In this document: piece after piece, positions 7,904-16,929 of the stretch
Layout of the letters: each line of letters starts with the position of its first letter
How positions within the stretch are numbered: the first letter of the stretch is position 1
Assembly (NCBI RefSeq): GCF_040222815.1
Contig: NZ_JAVKCH010000048.1
Span: forward strand, 186,001-250,000
Length of the DNA: 64,000 nt
Reading direction: 5' to 3'
From: Imperialibacter sp040222815
GTDB lineage: Bacteria; Bacteroidota; Bacteroidia; Cytophagales; Cyclobacteriaceae
Translations under genes and position numbers: made by a program
Notes under the pieces: generated by a model
What the model was told of the DNA's origin: nothing
What the model saw: only the letters and a program-made list of their open reading frames with translations
Databases searched by the model: none

Positions 7904-9184
7904 TTATTTTGAAACTATCTTGGTCAAAGCGTCTACCAGTTTATCAAGCTCTTTAATGGTGGTATACAAATGCGGAGCAATCCTGGCGCCCTGTATATCA
8001 TCGTTGTCGATAGCCACGGTAAATATCTTGTATTCGGTATAAAGGGTATCTACTAATTCATTCGGAGACATGCCTTCGACTCCCAGATTGCAAATGGCAT
8101 AAGACTGGCCTTCTCCCAATGGTGTGTTAATTTTTATTTTGGGCAAACTTTTTACCTTACTCACCCAGTAGTGTTTGAGGTAGTTCAGTCGTGACGCTTT
8201 AAGCTCACTGCCAATGCTCTCGTGGAACCTGATGGCTGCTGCTATCGATAGTTGATTGGAGCATGGTTGCGTACCAAAGTGCTCCAACTTCTTGATGTCG
8301 TCTTCAGCAAAGTCAGTGTCGCCAAAAAGAGGCCAGATCTTGCCCACCTTTCCTTTTTTTACGTACAGCAGGCCGTTGCCTAACGGGGCGCACAACCATT
8401 TGTGAAGGCTACAGGCAAAATAATCGCAACCCAGTTCGGATATTTTGAATGGTAGATGGGCAAATGCGTGCGCACCGTCCACAATCACTTCGATGCCTTT
8501 TCTGTGGGCCATGGCACATATTTCCTTGATTGGCAGCACCTGGCCTGTCAGGTAGGTCATGAACGACACCAGAATCACTTTGGTCCTGCTGGTAACAGCT
8601 TTCTCCATAAGCTGCACAATTTGCTCCTGCGAATCGGGGATCAATGGAAGTGAAACAATCTTCAAGGGCGTGCCAAATCTCTTTTGTCGCTGGTCTAACG
8701 CCTGAATCATGCTTGGGTACTCTCTATTGGTATGGAGAATCTCCTCGCCCTCTTTCAACTTCAGTCCTTGAATGATGATGTTGAGAGATTCAGTGGTGTT
8801 TCTGGTCATGATGAGCTCATCGTCACCACAGCCTGCAAAGTCTGCAAGCTGCTGCCGCAATGCGTCTCTTTCCTCAAACTGCTTCCGTCTCATGTAGAAG
8901 CTTGGCGACTCATTGATCATCCGCACGTTGTCAATTTGATCTCCCAGGGTCACATTGGCAGCGGGACTAAAATAGCCAGCCTCCAGGTTGATAAAATGTG
9001 GGTTTTGCACATAACACTGCTGCACCTGGTACCAAAACGATTCGTCAGCTACGAGATCAGCCTCGGACTTGCCAGAATGTTTTTTTAATACAAGGAGGTT
9101 ATTCTGCGAACCAGCCAACGGGAGAAATGCAGCACCAAGAGCCGCTTCACCAGTTTTTGTTAAGAATGATCGCCTGTCAATCAT
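7904..9184 (-). CDS. exported class V aminotransferase-like PLP enzyme
   Basis: A 426-residue fold-type I PLP enzyme of the class V / isopenicillin N epimerase-like group. The N-terminus MIDRRSFLTKTGEAALGAAFLPLAG is a twin-arginine (Tat) signal, so the folded cofactor-loaded enzyme is probably exported. PLP contacts: TRNTTES (phosphate side), VDGAHAFAHLPF (Asp236) and Schiff-base Lys262 in CSLHKWLCAPLG. The substrate is unknown; family members include cysteine desulfurases and epimerases. Monocistronic, 84 bases upstream of the T9SS cargo gene on the same strand. Confidence 0.86.
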   Translation of the reverse strand: MIDRRSFLTKTGEAALGAAFLPLAGSQNNLLVLKKHSGKSEADLVADESFWYQVQQCYVQNPHFINLEAGYFSPAANVTLGDQIDNVRMINESPSFYMRRKQFEERDALRQQLADFAGCGDDELIMTRNTTESLNIIIQGLKLKEGEEILHTNREYPSMIQALDQRQKRFGTPLKIVSLPLIPDSQEQIVQLMEKAVTSRTKVILVSFMTYLTGQVLPIKEICAMAHRKGIEVIVDGAHAFAHLPFKISELGCDYFACSLHKWLCAPLGNGLLYVKKGKVGKIWPLFGDTDFAEDDIKKLEHFGTQPCSNQLSIAAAIRFHESIGSELKASRLNYLKHYWVSKVKSLPKIKINTPLGEGQSYAICNLGVEGMSPNELVDTLYTEYKIFTVAIDNDDIQGARIAPHLYTTIKELDKLVDALTKIVSK

Positions 9185-9307
9185 GGGTATTTTTATTCAA
9201 TAAAGCAAATTCTGCCGAGGTAAGCACTGTCGTTTAGGGGTATGTTGCAGAAAGTTTGTCTTATAGTTACTTTCCAAGAAATACATAGGTTTCTTGTTTT
9301 CTGTATA

Positions 9308-9341
9308 AATACCACCCATGCATTAGCGGGTGGTATTTTTT
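9308..9341 (+). terminator. strong terminator-like hairpin without an upstream gene on this strand
   Basis: AATACCACCC (9308-9317) pairs perfectly with GGGTGGTATT (9328-9337) around a 10-base loop, followed by T's to 9341. It points in the plus direction, but the nearest upstream gene is on the minus strand. It may end a short RNA started in 9185-9300, block antisense reading, or act in the leader of the gene at 9430. Confidence 0.55.
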
Positions 9342-9429
9342 ATGCCCAATAGTTTCTCCAAAGACATATCTTAGCCAGCTAATATTGCGTTATATTTCAA
9401 AATATTTTTCCTATTTGAACTACATCATT

Positions 9430-10113
9430 ATGCATCTTAACAAGCTGCTTTTTACGGCACTTCTGGCTTTTCTTTTTTCTCCAGCTTTTTCGCAATCTTT
9501 TAATGGACGAAACCTTGCAGATCACATGCTGATCAAGATAATGGATAAAAGTCTATACCAGCAGGAATATCCTGTCGATGGTTCTCCTTACTTAAATCCA
9601 GAGTTTGTAGAGGGCGAGGTGTACACCACCAAGGGGAGCTATACCGGGGTGCCGTTGCGGTACAATATTGACTCAGATGTGATTGAATTCAGTCAGAACG
9701 AAGGAGTTTATGTGCTTGACCCGGAGCCGAGGATAGAGAAAGTGGTGATAGGAAAGGATGTGCTTGTGGTGGACAAAGGAGAAGCGATAGGTAAAATGGA
9801 TAACAGCTTTTACCTGCGGCTTGACAGTGGCAAGGCCCAGTTGCTGATGAAAAAAGCGGTGTCGTTCAGAGAAGCTCAGCCGGCCCAGGCCTTGCAGGCG
9901 GCGTCCACCCCGGCCAGGTACCAGAAAATGCCGGATCAATACTTTTACAAGATTGGTGATGGGGGAGTTGCTAAGATAACCAGCATAAAGAAATTGATAG
10001 CAGAGTTTCCAGACAAGCAGGAAGAGTTGAGTGCTTTTGCCAAAAAAGAAAAGATATCTCCTAAAAATGAGAAAGAGCTGGTGAGCTTTTTTGAATATTA
10101 TAATTCTTTGTAG
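9430..10113 (+). CDS. exported protein of unknown function (227 aa)
   Basis: The product begins with a clear signal peptide (MHLNKLLFTALLAFLFSPAFSQ) and continues as a soluble, mixed alpha/beta domain with YLNPEFVEGEVYTTKGSYTGVPLRYNI and a C-terminal helical part (KNEKELVSFFEYYNSL). The pattern resembles uncharacterised periplasmic proteins of Bacteroidota that bear no catalytic motif. The in-frame start at 9385 is rejected because the signal peptide begins at 9430. No partner gene; it precedes the first PadR-permease module. Confidence 0.7.
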   Translation: MHLNKLLFTALLAFLFSPAFSQSFNGRNLADHMLIKIMDKSLYQQEYPVDGSPYLNPEFVEGEVYTTKGSYTGVPLRYNIDSDVIEFSQNEGVYVLDPEPRIEKVVIGKDVLVVDKGEAIGKMDNSFYLRLDSGKAQLLMKKAVSFREAQPAQALQAASTPARYQKMPDQYFYKIGDGGVAKITSIKKLIAEFPDKQEELSAFAKKEKISPKNEKELVSFFEYYNSL

Positions 10114-10199
10114 GCTGGCATAGTATATATTTCTTCCAGCCGGCCCCACTTTAATCATTGCCTCGCATTTCCTTTGCAAACAGGAAATAAATAATTCTC

Positions 10200-10259
10200 A
10201 TATCATTTGGTTTTAGGAATCAAATGTGTTTAAATTAGATTTGGTTTTAGGAATGATAT
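10200..10259 (+). promoter_or_regulatory. operator-promoter of the first PadR gene: 16-bp direct repeats
   Basis: ATTTGGTTTTAGGAAT occurs twice without change at 10205-10220 and 10239-10254, offset 34 bp. The pair is enclosed by the inverted repeat ATATCATT (10200-10207) / AATGATAT (10252-10259), and CATTTG/CAAATG (10204-10209 / 10221-10226) brackets the first copy. TAGATTTG (10236-10243) matches the -7 promoter consensus and overlaps the second copy, so a bound PadR dimer would cover the promoter. Autoregulation is inferred from PadR family behaviour. Confidence 0.6.
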
Positions 10260-10280
10260 AACGAAACGATTATATACGAT

Positions 10281-10604
10281 ATGAAATTAGGCGCATTTGA
10301 AGAACTGGTATTGCTGGCAGTGGGAGCTCTTGGAGACGAGGCTTATGGCGTGACCATCAAAGAAACTTTGCAGGAGAAGCTCGGTAAGAATCCAAGCATT
10401 GGCGCCCTGCACTCCGCCTTGTACAGGTTGGAAGACAAAGGGTGCGTGACCTCCGAAGAGGGTGGTGCCACCACCGAACGTGGAGGACGCCGGAAGAAAT
10501 TTTATAAGCTAACGGCGTACGGCATTACTATGCTGGAGGAAGCCAACCAGCTGCGAATGGAATTTGCCCGCCAGGTGCCAGGGCTAAACTTAAGCACGGA
10601 GTGA
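10281..10604 (+). CDS. PadR family transcriptional regulator (module 1)
   Basis: A 107-residue winged-helix regulator: opening GAFEELVLLAVGALGDEAYGVTIKETL, recognition-helix region IGALHSALYRLEDKGCV and wing GGATTERGGRRKKFYKLT. The short form without a long C-terminal dimerisation helix is typical of PadR proteins paired with prefix-domain permeases. It is the first gene of module 1, separated from its permease by a structured 79-base gap (10605-10683), unlike the other modules where the genes touch. The repeats at 10200-10259 are the probable operator. Confidence 0.88.
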   Translation: MKLGAFEELVLLAVGALGDEAYGVTIKETLQEKLGKNPSIGALHSALYRLEDKGCVTSEEGGATTERGGRRKKFYKLTAYGITMLEEANQLRMEFARQVPGLNLSTE

Positions 10605-10670
10605 GTCGTGCCCACAGCGACAGATCAGATTTTTTCGCTGTCAGTTTACTCACAAGCTGGTGGCACGACT
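10604..10670 (+). promoter_or_regulatory. nested hairpins between PadR 1 and permease 1
   Basis: Starting at the last base of the PadR stop codon, AGTCGTGCC(C)AC (10604-10615) pairs with GTGGCACGACT (10660-10670) with one bulged C. Inside, ACAGCGA (10614-10620) pairs with TCGCTGT (10635-10641). The alternative GTG start of the permease (10660) lies in the outer stem and the ATG (10684) lies 13 bases past it. This could reduce permease expression relative to PadR or act as an attenuator. Confidence 0.5.
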
Positions 10671-10683
10671 TATAGAAAAAGCC

Positions 10684-13251
10684 ATGTCGAATAGAAAGAT
10701 ACATCCCCCCCGCCTCGCCGACCGCTTCCTTAAGTGGTTCTGCTCCGACGAAGTGCTGGAAACGCTTCAGGGGGATTTGTATGAGCTGTATGAGAGGCGG
10801 AGGGAGAGAAGGGGAAAGCTGCTGGCCGATATTTACTACGCATTCGACGTGCTAAGTGCACTTCGGCCATTTGCATTTGAAAGGAAAAGGTCAAACTCAA
10901 ATTATACAACGATGCTTCAACATTACTTAACCATTTCGTGGCGGAACCTCAGGGTCAACCGCCTCTACTCGCTTCTTAATATATCGGGGCTGGCCGTCGG
11001 TTTAACCTGCGGCATACTTCTGCTATTGTGGATTTCGCATGAGCTGAGTTACGATACTTTCCATAAAAACCAGCCAAACATCTACCAGTTGATGCGTCAT
11101 GAGGTAATGAGCGGTGAATATTTCACAGGCGATGTTACGCCTGCACCATTGGGGCCGAGCCTCAAGAGTGGCATGCCCGAAGTAATTTTTGCAACCCGTA
11201 CGCTTGGGGCTGGCAAACAGCTGGTGAACGCAGGGCACGAAAACACCTATGAAGCGGTGCTTTATGCGGATCCCGATTTTTTTGACATAATGACCTTCCC
11301 GTCTGTTGCGGGGAATGCGATAGAAGCTTTAAATTCTCCCGGCAGTGTGGTCATTACCGAGCGAACTGCCAAAAAGCTATTTGAGCATACAGACCCAATA
11401 GGAAAGGCGATCACCGTTAATAATACCGACGAATTTTTGGTGGCGGCAGTTGTTCGGGATGTCCCAACCAATAGCTCGATCCGATTTGATATCGTTATTC
11501 CTTTCAGTACCTATGAGCAAAACAGAAAGCTTAAATGGGATAATAATTCCTTCCAGACATGGATAATGCTTGCTCCGGCCACGGATTTGCTTGTTTTTAA
11601 TGAAAAAATAGATGGCGTGGTTGAAGAGCATTTGGACAACGAAGAGGTTCATTTGTTTGCTTTTCCCATCGAACGCCTGCACCTCTATGGCCACTTTAAC
11701 AACGGAAAGCCCGATGGTGGCAAGATAGTCTTTGTGTACCTTGTAGGAGCCCTGGGAGTGTTTATTTTGTTGCTTGCCTGTGTGAACTTTATGAACCTGG
11801 CCACGGCACGTTCTGAACGGAGGGCAAAGGAAGTGGGGATCAGGAAGGTGATAGGGGCGCAACGAAGGATCATTGTTGGCCAGTTTTTAACTGAGGCAAT
11901 GATGATCACTTTTTTTGGCCTGTTCTTAAGCATTGTAGCGGTCAACCTCCTGTTGCCATCATTTAATGAACTCACAGGTAAGGATCTGTCAATGTCACTG
12001 GCCAACTGGCAACTATGGTCGTCTGTGTTGGCTCTCGGCTGGGTTACCGGCATGGTGGCTGGGAGCTATCCGGCATTTTTCCTCAGTGGCTTCAAACCTG
12101 TACAGGCCGTAACGGGTCTGGGTAAAGCTGGAAAGGGAGCTTCCATTTTCCGTCGAGCGCTGGTAACGTTTCAATTTTTTGTGTCAATCTTCCTGATTAT
12201 ATCTACCATTGTCATTTATGTCCAACTCGACCACATTCAGGGCCGGCCACTGGGATACGACCAGGAAAACCTGATCGAACTACCGGTGCGTGGAGACATG
12301 GCCAAAGCATTTGATCTTTTTAAGAATGACCTGCTACAAGTGCAGGGCGTAACGGCGGTATCTGCCGGAGGAGATAATCTCATCAGGGTAGGCGGAGGCC
12401 TCACTGGTTTTCAGTGGCCGGGAAAGGGGCCCGACGAAGACTTCCCCATCAATATTACCTGGGTGCATTACGATTGGATTAAGGCTGCTGGCCTGGCAAT
12501 GGCAGACGGCAGGGACTTCAGCCCGGCGTTTGGCGCCGACTCCCTGGCTTGTTTAGTCAACGAAACCGCCGCCAGGCGAATGAGGTTGGAACAGCCTGTG
12601 GGAACTCACCTGGGCGACAATAATTACATTGTGGGTGTGGTAAAGGATTTTGTATATAATGACCCCACCAGTGATCCAGAGCCCCTTGTAATTTACCTTG
12701 GAACTAACCGGATCAGCCATATTTTTGTGCGCTTTCAGAACGACCAGGACTGGCAGAAGAGAATTGGTCAGATTGAGGAAATATTCGGGAGCTACTTTCC
12801 GACTTATCCCTTCGAAATGCATTTCACCAAAGATGAGTATCAGAAGCGCTTTGAGGTGATTCGGTCAATGCGTGGCATGGCCATTCTTTTTAGCGGATTA
12901 GCCATCTTCATCGCCTGTCTGGGCTTGATAGGTCTTTCAGCTTACGTGGCCGAACGACGAAAAAAGGAAGTGGGTATTCGTAAAGTGCTGGGTGCCACAA
13001 TTTCGAATATAAGTATCGCTCTTTCTGTGGATTTCCTTAAGCCTGTATTTTTGTCCTTTCTTCTGGCAGCGCCCCTGGCGGGATGGCTGTTTGACACGGG
13101 ACTGGATGATATTGACTACAGGATAGAGCTCTCCTGGTGGATATTTGCCCTTGCCGGGGGGCTGGCTTTGTCGCTGGCACTCCTTATGGTGAGCTATCAT
13201 GCTATTAAGGCGTCAACAGCCAATCCGGTAGAGTCACTTAGAACTGAGTAG
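10684..13251 (+). CDS. prefix-domain FtsX/MacB-type ABC permease (module 1)
   Basis: An 855-residue membrane protein. About residues 8-72 form the 'permease prefix domain' (RLADRFLKWFCSDEVLETLQGDLYELYERR...LSALRPF); after a seam (SNSNYTTM) comes the permease proper: TM1 (about 100-122), a MacB-like periplasmic domain, an FtsX domain with three helices (LLACVNFMNLATARSERRAKEVGIRKVIGA), then a second periplasmic domain and a second FtsX domain (GLSAYVAERRKKEVGIRKVLGA). MacB-family permeases move substrates or transmit force using a separate ATPase, and none is encoded nearby. The ATG at 10684 is taken; GTG at 10660 is possible. Confidence 0.88.
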   Translation: MSNRKIHPPRLADRFLKWFCSDEVLETLQGDLYELYERRRERRGKLLADIYYAFDVLSALRPFAFERKRSNSNYTTMLQHYLTISWRNLRVNRLYSLLNISGLAVGLTCGILLLLWISHELSYDTFHKNQPNIYQLMRHEVMSGEYFTGDVTPAPLGPSLKSGMPEVIFATRTLGAGKQLVNAGHENTYEAVLYADPDFFDIMTFPSVAGNAIEALNSPGSVVITERTAKKLFEHTDPIGKAITVNNTDEFLVAAVVRDVPTNSSIRFDIVIPFSTYEQNRKLKWDNNSFQTWIMLAPATDLLVFNEKIDGVVEEHLDNEEVHLFAFPIERLHLYGHFNNGKPDGGKIVFVYLVGALGVFILLLACVNFMNLATARSERRAKEVGIRKVIGAQRRIIVGQFLTEAMMITFFGLFLSIVAVNLLLPSFNELTGKDLSMSLANWQLWSSVLALGWVTGMVAGSYPAFFLSGFKPVQAVTGLGKAGKGASIFRRALVTFQFFVSIFLIISTIVIYVQLDHIQGRPLGYDQENLIELPVRGDMAKAFDLFKNDLLQVQGVTAVSAGGDNLIRVGGGLTGFQWPGKGPDEDFPINITWVHYDWIKAAGLAMADGRDFSPAFGADSLACLVNETAARRMRLEQPVGTHLGDNNYIVGVVKDFVYNDPTSDPEPLVIYLGTNRISHIFVRFQNDQDWQKRIGQIEEIFGSYFPTYPFEMHFTKDEYQKRFEVIRSMRGMAILFSGLAIFIACLGLIGLSAYVAERRKKEVGIRKVLGATISNISIALSVDFLKPVFLSFLLAAPLAGWLFDTGLDDIDYRIELSWWIFALAGGLALSLALLMVSYHAIKASTANPVESLRTE

Positions 13252-13286
13252 CCACTGACCCCAATTTGACTATCAAGCGCTGTAAA

Positions 13287-13355
13287 GTTGAGATATGTTA
13301 TACTTTATATAACATATCTCAACTCTTTCCGTATATTTGTTATACTATATATAAC
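13287..13355 (+). promoter_or_regulatory. double palindromic operator and promoter of PadR 2
   Basis: GTTATA-N5-TATAAC occurs twice, at 13297-13313 and 13339-13355, with centres 42 bp apart (four helical turns). The first is the core of a longer perfect inverted repeat, arms 13287-13302 and 13308-13323. TATATTTG (13332-13339) fits the -7 promoter element and abuts the second site. The spacing suggests two PadR dimers on one face of the helix. The longer repeat may also serve as terminator for permease 1. Confidence 0.7.
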
Positions 13356-13364
13356 TAATGGCAA

Positions 13365-13700
13365 ATGGAAAAGGAATACATAGGTGAACTGGAAGAGTTG
13401 GTGTTGCTCTTGATCGTTATGCTGAAGGATGATGCCTATGGGCTGGCCATCCGCAAAGCATTGAAGGAACAGGCGAGCCGCACGGTAACCATTGGGGCTG
13501 TGCATGGGACAGTGAATCGCCTGGAAAGCAAGGGTTTTATTGAATCGAGACTTGGTGGTGCTACTGAGGAAAGAGGTGGCAGGCACAAAAGGATTTTCAG
13601 CCTCACCGCTTCTGGCAGGAAAGTCTTGGAAAGGAGCCGTGATGTGAAGGTGAATTTGTGGAGGCAGATTCCTGAATTGGCCATCAATAAGCTGGGATAA
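13365..13700 (+). CDS. PadR family transcriptional regulator (module 2)
   Basis: A 111-residue PadR winged-helix protein: GELEELVLLLIVMLKDDAYGLAIRKAL, IGAVHGTVNRLESKGFIESRLGG and wing ATEERGGRHKRIFSLT. It starts 10 bases past the second operator palindrome (13339-13355), so repression of its own synthesis is likely. Six bases separate its stop from the permease start, so the two are surely co-transcribed. Compared with module 1 the recognition-helix residues differ, matching the different operator sequence. Confidence 0.9.
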   Translation: MEKEYIGELEELVLLLIVMLKDDAYGLAIRKALKEQASRTVTIGAVHGTVNRLESKGFIESRLGGATEERGGRHKRIFSLTASGRKVLERSRDVKVNLWRQIPELAINKLG

Positions 13701-13706
13701 TAGTCT

Positions 13707-16307
13707 ATGGCTGCGTCCAAAAATCAACGACCTCCCAAATCGGCAGACAAACTCCTTTCATGGTTCGTCAAAGACGACCTGCTGGATGAAATCCTGGGCG
13801 ACCTCCAGGAATACTATCTGGAGCTTGCCGACCAGCCAAAATGGAAACAGAGCCTTTTCTACTGGTTTCATGTGCTCCATTTTCTGCGGCCATTTGCATT
13901 AAAGAGAATAATAAGGTCAAACTCAAATTATACAACCATGTTTAAGCACTATTTCAAAATCTCCTGGAGGAACCTTCTCAGGAACAAAGGCTACTCTCTC
14001 ATCAACATTGGTGGATTGGCGGCTGGGATGACGGTAGCCATCCTCATCAGTCTGTGGATCTACGACGAACTCTCTTTTAATAAGTACCACAATAACTACG
14101 ACACTATCGCTAAAGTCTACCGTACCAATAAATTTGACAGTTTCGCCAGCACGGTTCATGCGCCGGGGCTTGCCTCTGTACTCAAGACCGACTATGGAGA
14201 TTTTTTTGAAGACGTGGCACTTGTGAGAGCCAGGCTGGAGGAACGGGTTATTGCTGTTGGAGAAAAGAAGTTTTCACAAAGTGGTTACTTTATGCAGGAC
14301 GGTGGGCCACAAATCCTTACTCTGGATATGAAGTATGGCAGCCAGGCCGGCCTGAAAGAAATGAACTCCATTATGTTATCGTCGTCACTTGCTGGCAAGC
14401 TTTTCGGCGAGGCAGACCCTGTTGGGGAGATGGTGACCATGGATGCCACCACCAGCCTGCAAGTGACTGGTGTGTACAAAGATCTTCCCAAAAACTCCGA
14501 ATTCAGTGAAGCATCCTACCTGGCACCTGCCGAGCTATATGTAAATGGCTGGACAACACTCAATGTGTGGGATAATTACTTTACCTACATCTATCTCCAA
14601 ATCAAACCAGAGCATTCGTTTGATGAGATATCAGCTACCATCGCTGAGGCAATGATTCCTCATGTTGACGAAGAAACAGCAGAGTCAGAGCCGAGAATAT
14701 TTCTTCAGCCAATGAGCCATTGGCATCTTTATTCGGAATTTGAGAACGGCACGCCGGTGACAAGCCAGAGGCTGAAAGCCGTTTGGTACAATGGCATTAT
14801 TGGCGCATTCGTGTTATTGCTGGCCTGCATCAATTTCATGAACCTCAGCACAGCCAGGTCCGAAAAACGTGCCAAGGAAGTTGGGATACTCAAAGCTCTT
14901 GGTTCGCACCGCAGTCAGCTGATACAGCAGTTTTTTGGTGAGTCCATGCTGGTCACTTTACTTGCCTTTATAGTCGCCATTTTCTTAGTAGTGCTCACGC
15001 TGCCCTGGTTCAATGTGGTGGCAGCCAAGGCCATGGTATTCCCATGGACAAACCCCCTCTTTTGGCTGGCCGTTTTGTCGATTGTTCTGGCAACGGGATT
15101 GTTCGCTGGTAGCTATCCTGCTCTTTTCCTTTCATCACTCAATACTGTGAAAGTGCTGAAGGGTACATTCAAAGCGGAGCGCTTGGCTTCTTTGCCAAGG
15201 AAGGTGCTGGTGGTTATCCAATTTACCGTGTCGATCAGCCTGATCATTGGCACACTGGTAGTGTATCAGCAACTGGAATATGCTAAGAATCGGCCCGTTG
15301 GCTACTCCCGGGATGGCTTGATCTCGCTGAGGAGTGCTTCAAAGGAGTTCAAAGGAAAGTACCTGGTGCTAAGAAATGAACTGAAGCAAACAGGCATGGT
15401 GGAGGAAATTGCCCAGGCCAACTATTCGGTGACTGACACCAGGGGCTGGAATGGTGGATTTGCCTGGCATGGAGAAAAATATGAGCAGACATTTAACACG
15501 ATTTTTGTGACGTATGAGTACGGCAAAACCGTCGGGTTGCAATTCGTTGATGGCAGAGACTTTTCCAGAGACATAACGAGCGATAAAAGTGGCATCATCA
15601 TCAATGAGTCAGCCGCTAAGCTATTTGCGCTGGAAAATCCCGTCGGCGAGGAGCTAACATGGCAGGATAGGGGTTCATACACCATTCTCGGAGTGGTAAA
15701 AGACATGGTGAAAGGTTCTCCTTACGAACCCACCGATCCGTCAGTCATGTTCTTGGGAGAGTTCGATATGTCGTGGTTGTACATCCGCCTTAATCCAGCG
15801 GTCAGCACGCACGAAGCCCTCCCGAAAATTCAGGACGTCTTTGCGAGACTCACCCCGTCTACACCCTTTGACTATACATTTGCTGACGAGGCTTATGCAC
15901 TCAAGTTTGCAGAGGAGGAGCGAATTGGTAAGCTCGGGTTTGTGTTTGCTGGCCTGGCCATTCTGATTAGCTGTATGGGATTGTTGGGACTATCAGCTTT
16001 TGTAGCTGAGCAACGCATCCGGGAAATTGGCATCCGCAAGGTGTTGGGCGCCTCGGTAGCCAACCTGTGGCAAATGCTGTCCAAAGACTTTGTGGTGCTT
16101 GTCGTTATTTCCTGCCTGGTTGCCATGCCTTTGGCCTGGTATTTTATGGACAGCTGGCTGGATAGCTTCGTATACCGATCTACGATAAGCTGGTCGGTTT
16201 TTGCCATTACCGGTGCCATTGCCTTGCTGATTACCCTGGCTACCGTAAGCTTTCAGGCTATCAAAGCAGCAACGGCTGATCCGGTGAAGTCGTTGAGGAC
16301 AGAATAG
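13707..16307 (+). CDS. prefix-domain FtsX/MacB-type ABC permease (module 2)
   Basis: An 866-residue paralogue of the module 1 permease. Prefix domain about residues 10-75 (SADKLLSWFVKDDLLDEILGDLQEYYLE...LHFLRPFALKR), seam SNSNYTTMF, then TM1 (LINIGGLAAGMTVAILISLWIYDELSF), MacB-like periplasmic domain, FtsX domain 1 (LLACINFMNLSTARSEKRAKEVGILKALGS), second periplasmic domain and FtsX domain 2 (GLSAFVAEQRIREIGIRKVLGAS). All expected segments are present and the gene looks intact. Substrate unknown; no ATPase adjacent. Confidence 0.9.
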   Translation: MAASKNQRPPKSADKLLSWFVKDDLLDEILGDLQEYYLELADQPKWKQSLFYWFHVLHFLRPFALKRIIRSNSNYTTMFKHYFKISWRNLLRNKGYSLINIGGLAAGMTVAILISLWIYDELSFNKYHNNYDTIAKVYRTNKFDSFASTVHAPGLASVLKTDYGDFFEDVALVRARLEERVIAVGEKKFSQSGYFMQDGGPQILTLDMKYGSQAGLKEMNSIMLSSSLAGKLFGEADPVGEMVTMDATTSLQVTGVYKDLPKNSEFSEASYLAPAELYVNGWTTLNVWDNYFTYIYLQIKPEHSFDEISATIAEAMIPHVDEETAESEPRIFLQPMSHWHLYSEFENGTPVTSQRLKAVWYNGIIGAFVLLLACINFMNLSTARSEKRAKEVGILKALGSHRSQLIQQFFGESMLVTLLAFIVAIFLVVLTLPWFNVVAAKAMVFPWTNPLFWLAVLSIVLATGLFAGSYPALFLSSLNTVKVLKGTFKAERLASLPRKVLVVIQFTVSISLIIGTLVVYQQLEYAKNRPVGYSRDGLISLRSASKEFKGKYLVLRNELKQTGMVEEIAQANYSVTDTRGWNGGFAWHGEKYEQTFNTIFVTYEYGKTVGLQFVDGRDFSRDITSDKSGIIINESAAKLFALENPVGEELTWQDRGSYTILGVVKDMVKGSPYEPTDPSVMFLGEFDMSWLYIRLNPAVSTHEALPKIQDVFARLTPSTPFDYTFADEAYALKFAEEERIGKLGFVFAGLAILISCMGLLGLSAFVAEQRIREIGIRKVLGASVANLWQMLSKDFVVLVVISCLVAMPLAWYFMDSWLDSFVYRSTISWSVFAITGAIALLITLATVSFQAIKAATADPVKSLRTE

Positions 16308-16364
16308 TTGGCTATTCCTAAAAGCTGAGAATTTCGTATATTTCACTAGTAAAAGTGATTTGCT

Positions 16365-16922
16365 ATGGCTACAGAAGTAATGAAGCGGTTGATTAATGTA
16401 GACGAATACTACAAGATGGCTGAGGTGGGTATCCTGAAGCCCGAAGATCGTGTGGAGTTAATTAACGGTGAAATATATGAGATGAGTCCTATTGGAAATA
16501 AGCACTATAGCGCAGTTAATAAGGCCAGCAACTTTTTGAAAGAGGTATTACTTAAAAGCGTGATTGTCAGTGTGCAGAACCCCATCAGAATCAATGAGGG
16601 AAATGAACCGGAGCCTGATATTTGTTTGCTAAAGCCCCGAAGTGATTTTTATGTCAATCAATTTCCGGGGCCTAATGATGCTTTACTTATTATAGAAGTA
16701 GCTGATAGCTCACTTCAGTTTGACAGGGAAGTAAAAAGTGTCACATACGCACTGGCAGGCATACCTGTTTATTGGATTATTAACCTGAAAGAAAACGTTC
16801 TGGAGGTTTATAGCGATCCGGGGAAAGGCAGATACCAATCATCTTCGTTCAAAAATATAGACAGTAAGGTATCCCTTCCATTCATTGATTTGGACATACT
16901 GGTTAGCGAAATAATGATTTGA
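16365..16922 (+). CDS. Uma2 family endonuclease-like protein
   Basis: A 185-residue member of the Uma2 (DUF820) family, which has a PD-(D/E)XK nuclease-like fold. Visible family features: VDEYYKMAEVGILKPEDRVELINGEIYEMSPIG, EPEPDICLLK (first acidic ligand) and the core LLIIEVADSSLQFDREVKSVTYALAGIPVYWIIN with Glu...Lys. Biological role is unproven; family members are often multicopy and mobile. TATATTTC just upstream is one base off the -7 consensus. A second, broken copy follows after seven bases. Confidence 0.85.
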   Translation: MATEVMKRLINVDEYYKMAEVGILKPEDRVELINGEIYEMSPIGNKHYSAVNKASNFLKEVLLKSVIVSVQNPIRINEGNEPEPDICLLKPRSDFYVNQFPGPNDALLIIEVADSSLQFDREVKSVTYALAGIPVYWIINLKENVLEVYSDPGKGRYQSSSFKNIDSKVSLPFIDLDILVSEIMI

Positions 16923-16929
16923 GATTCAT

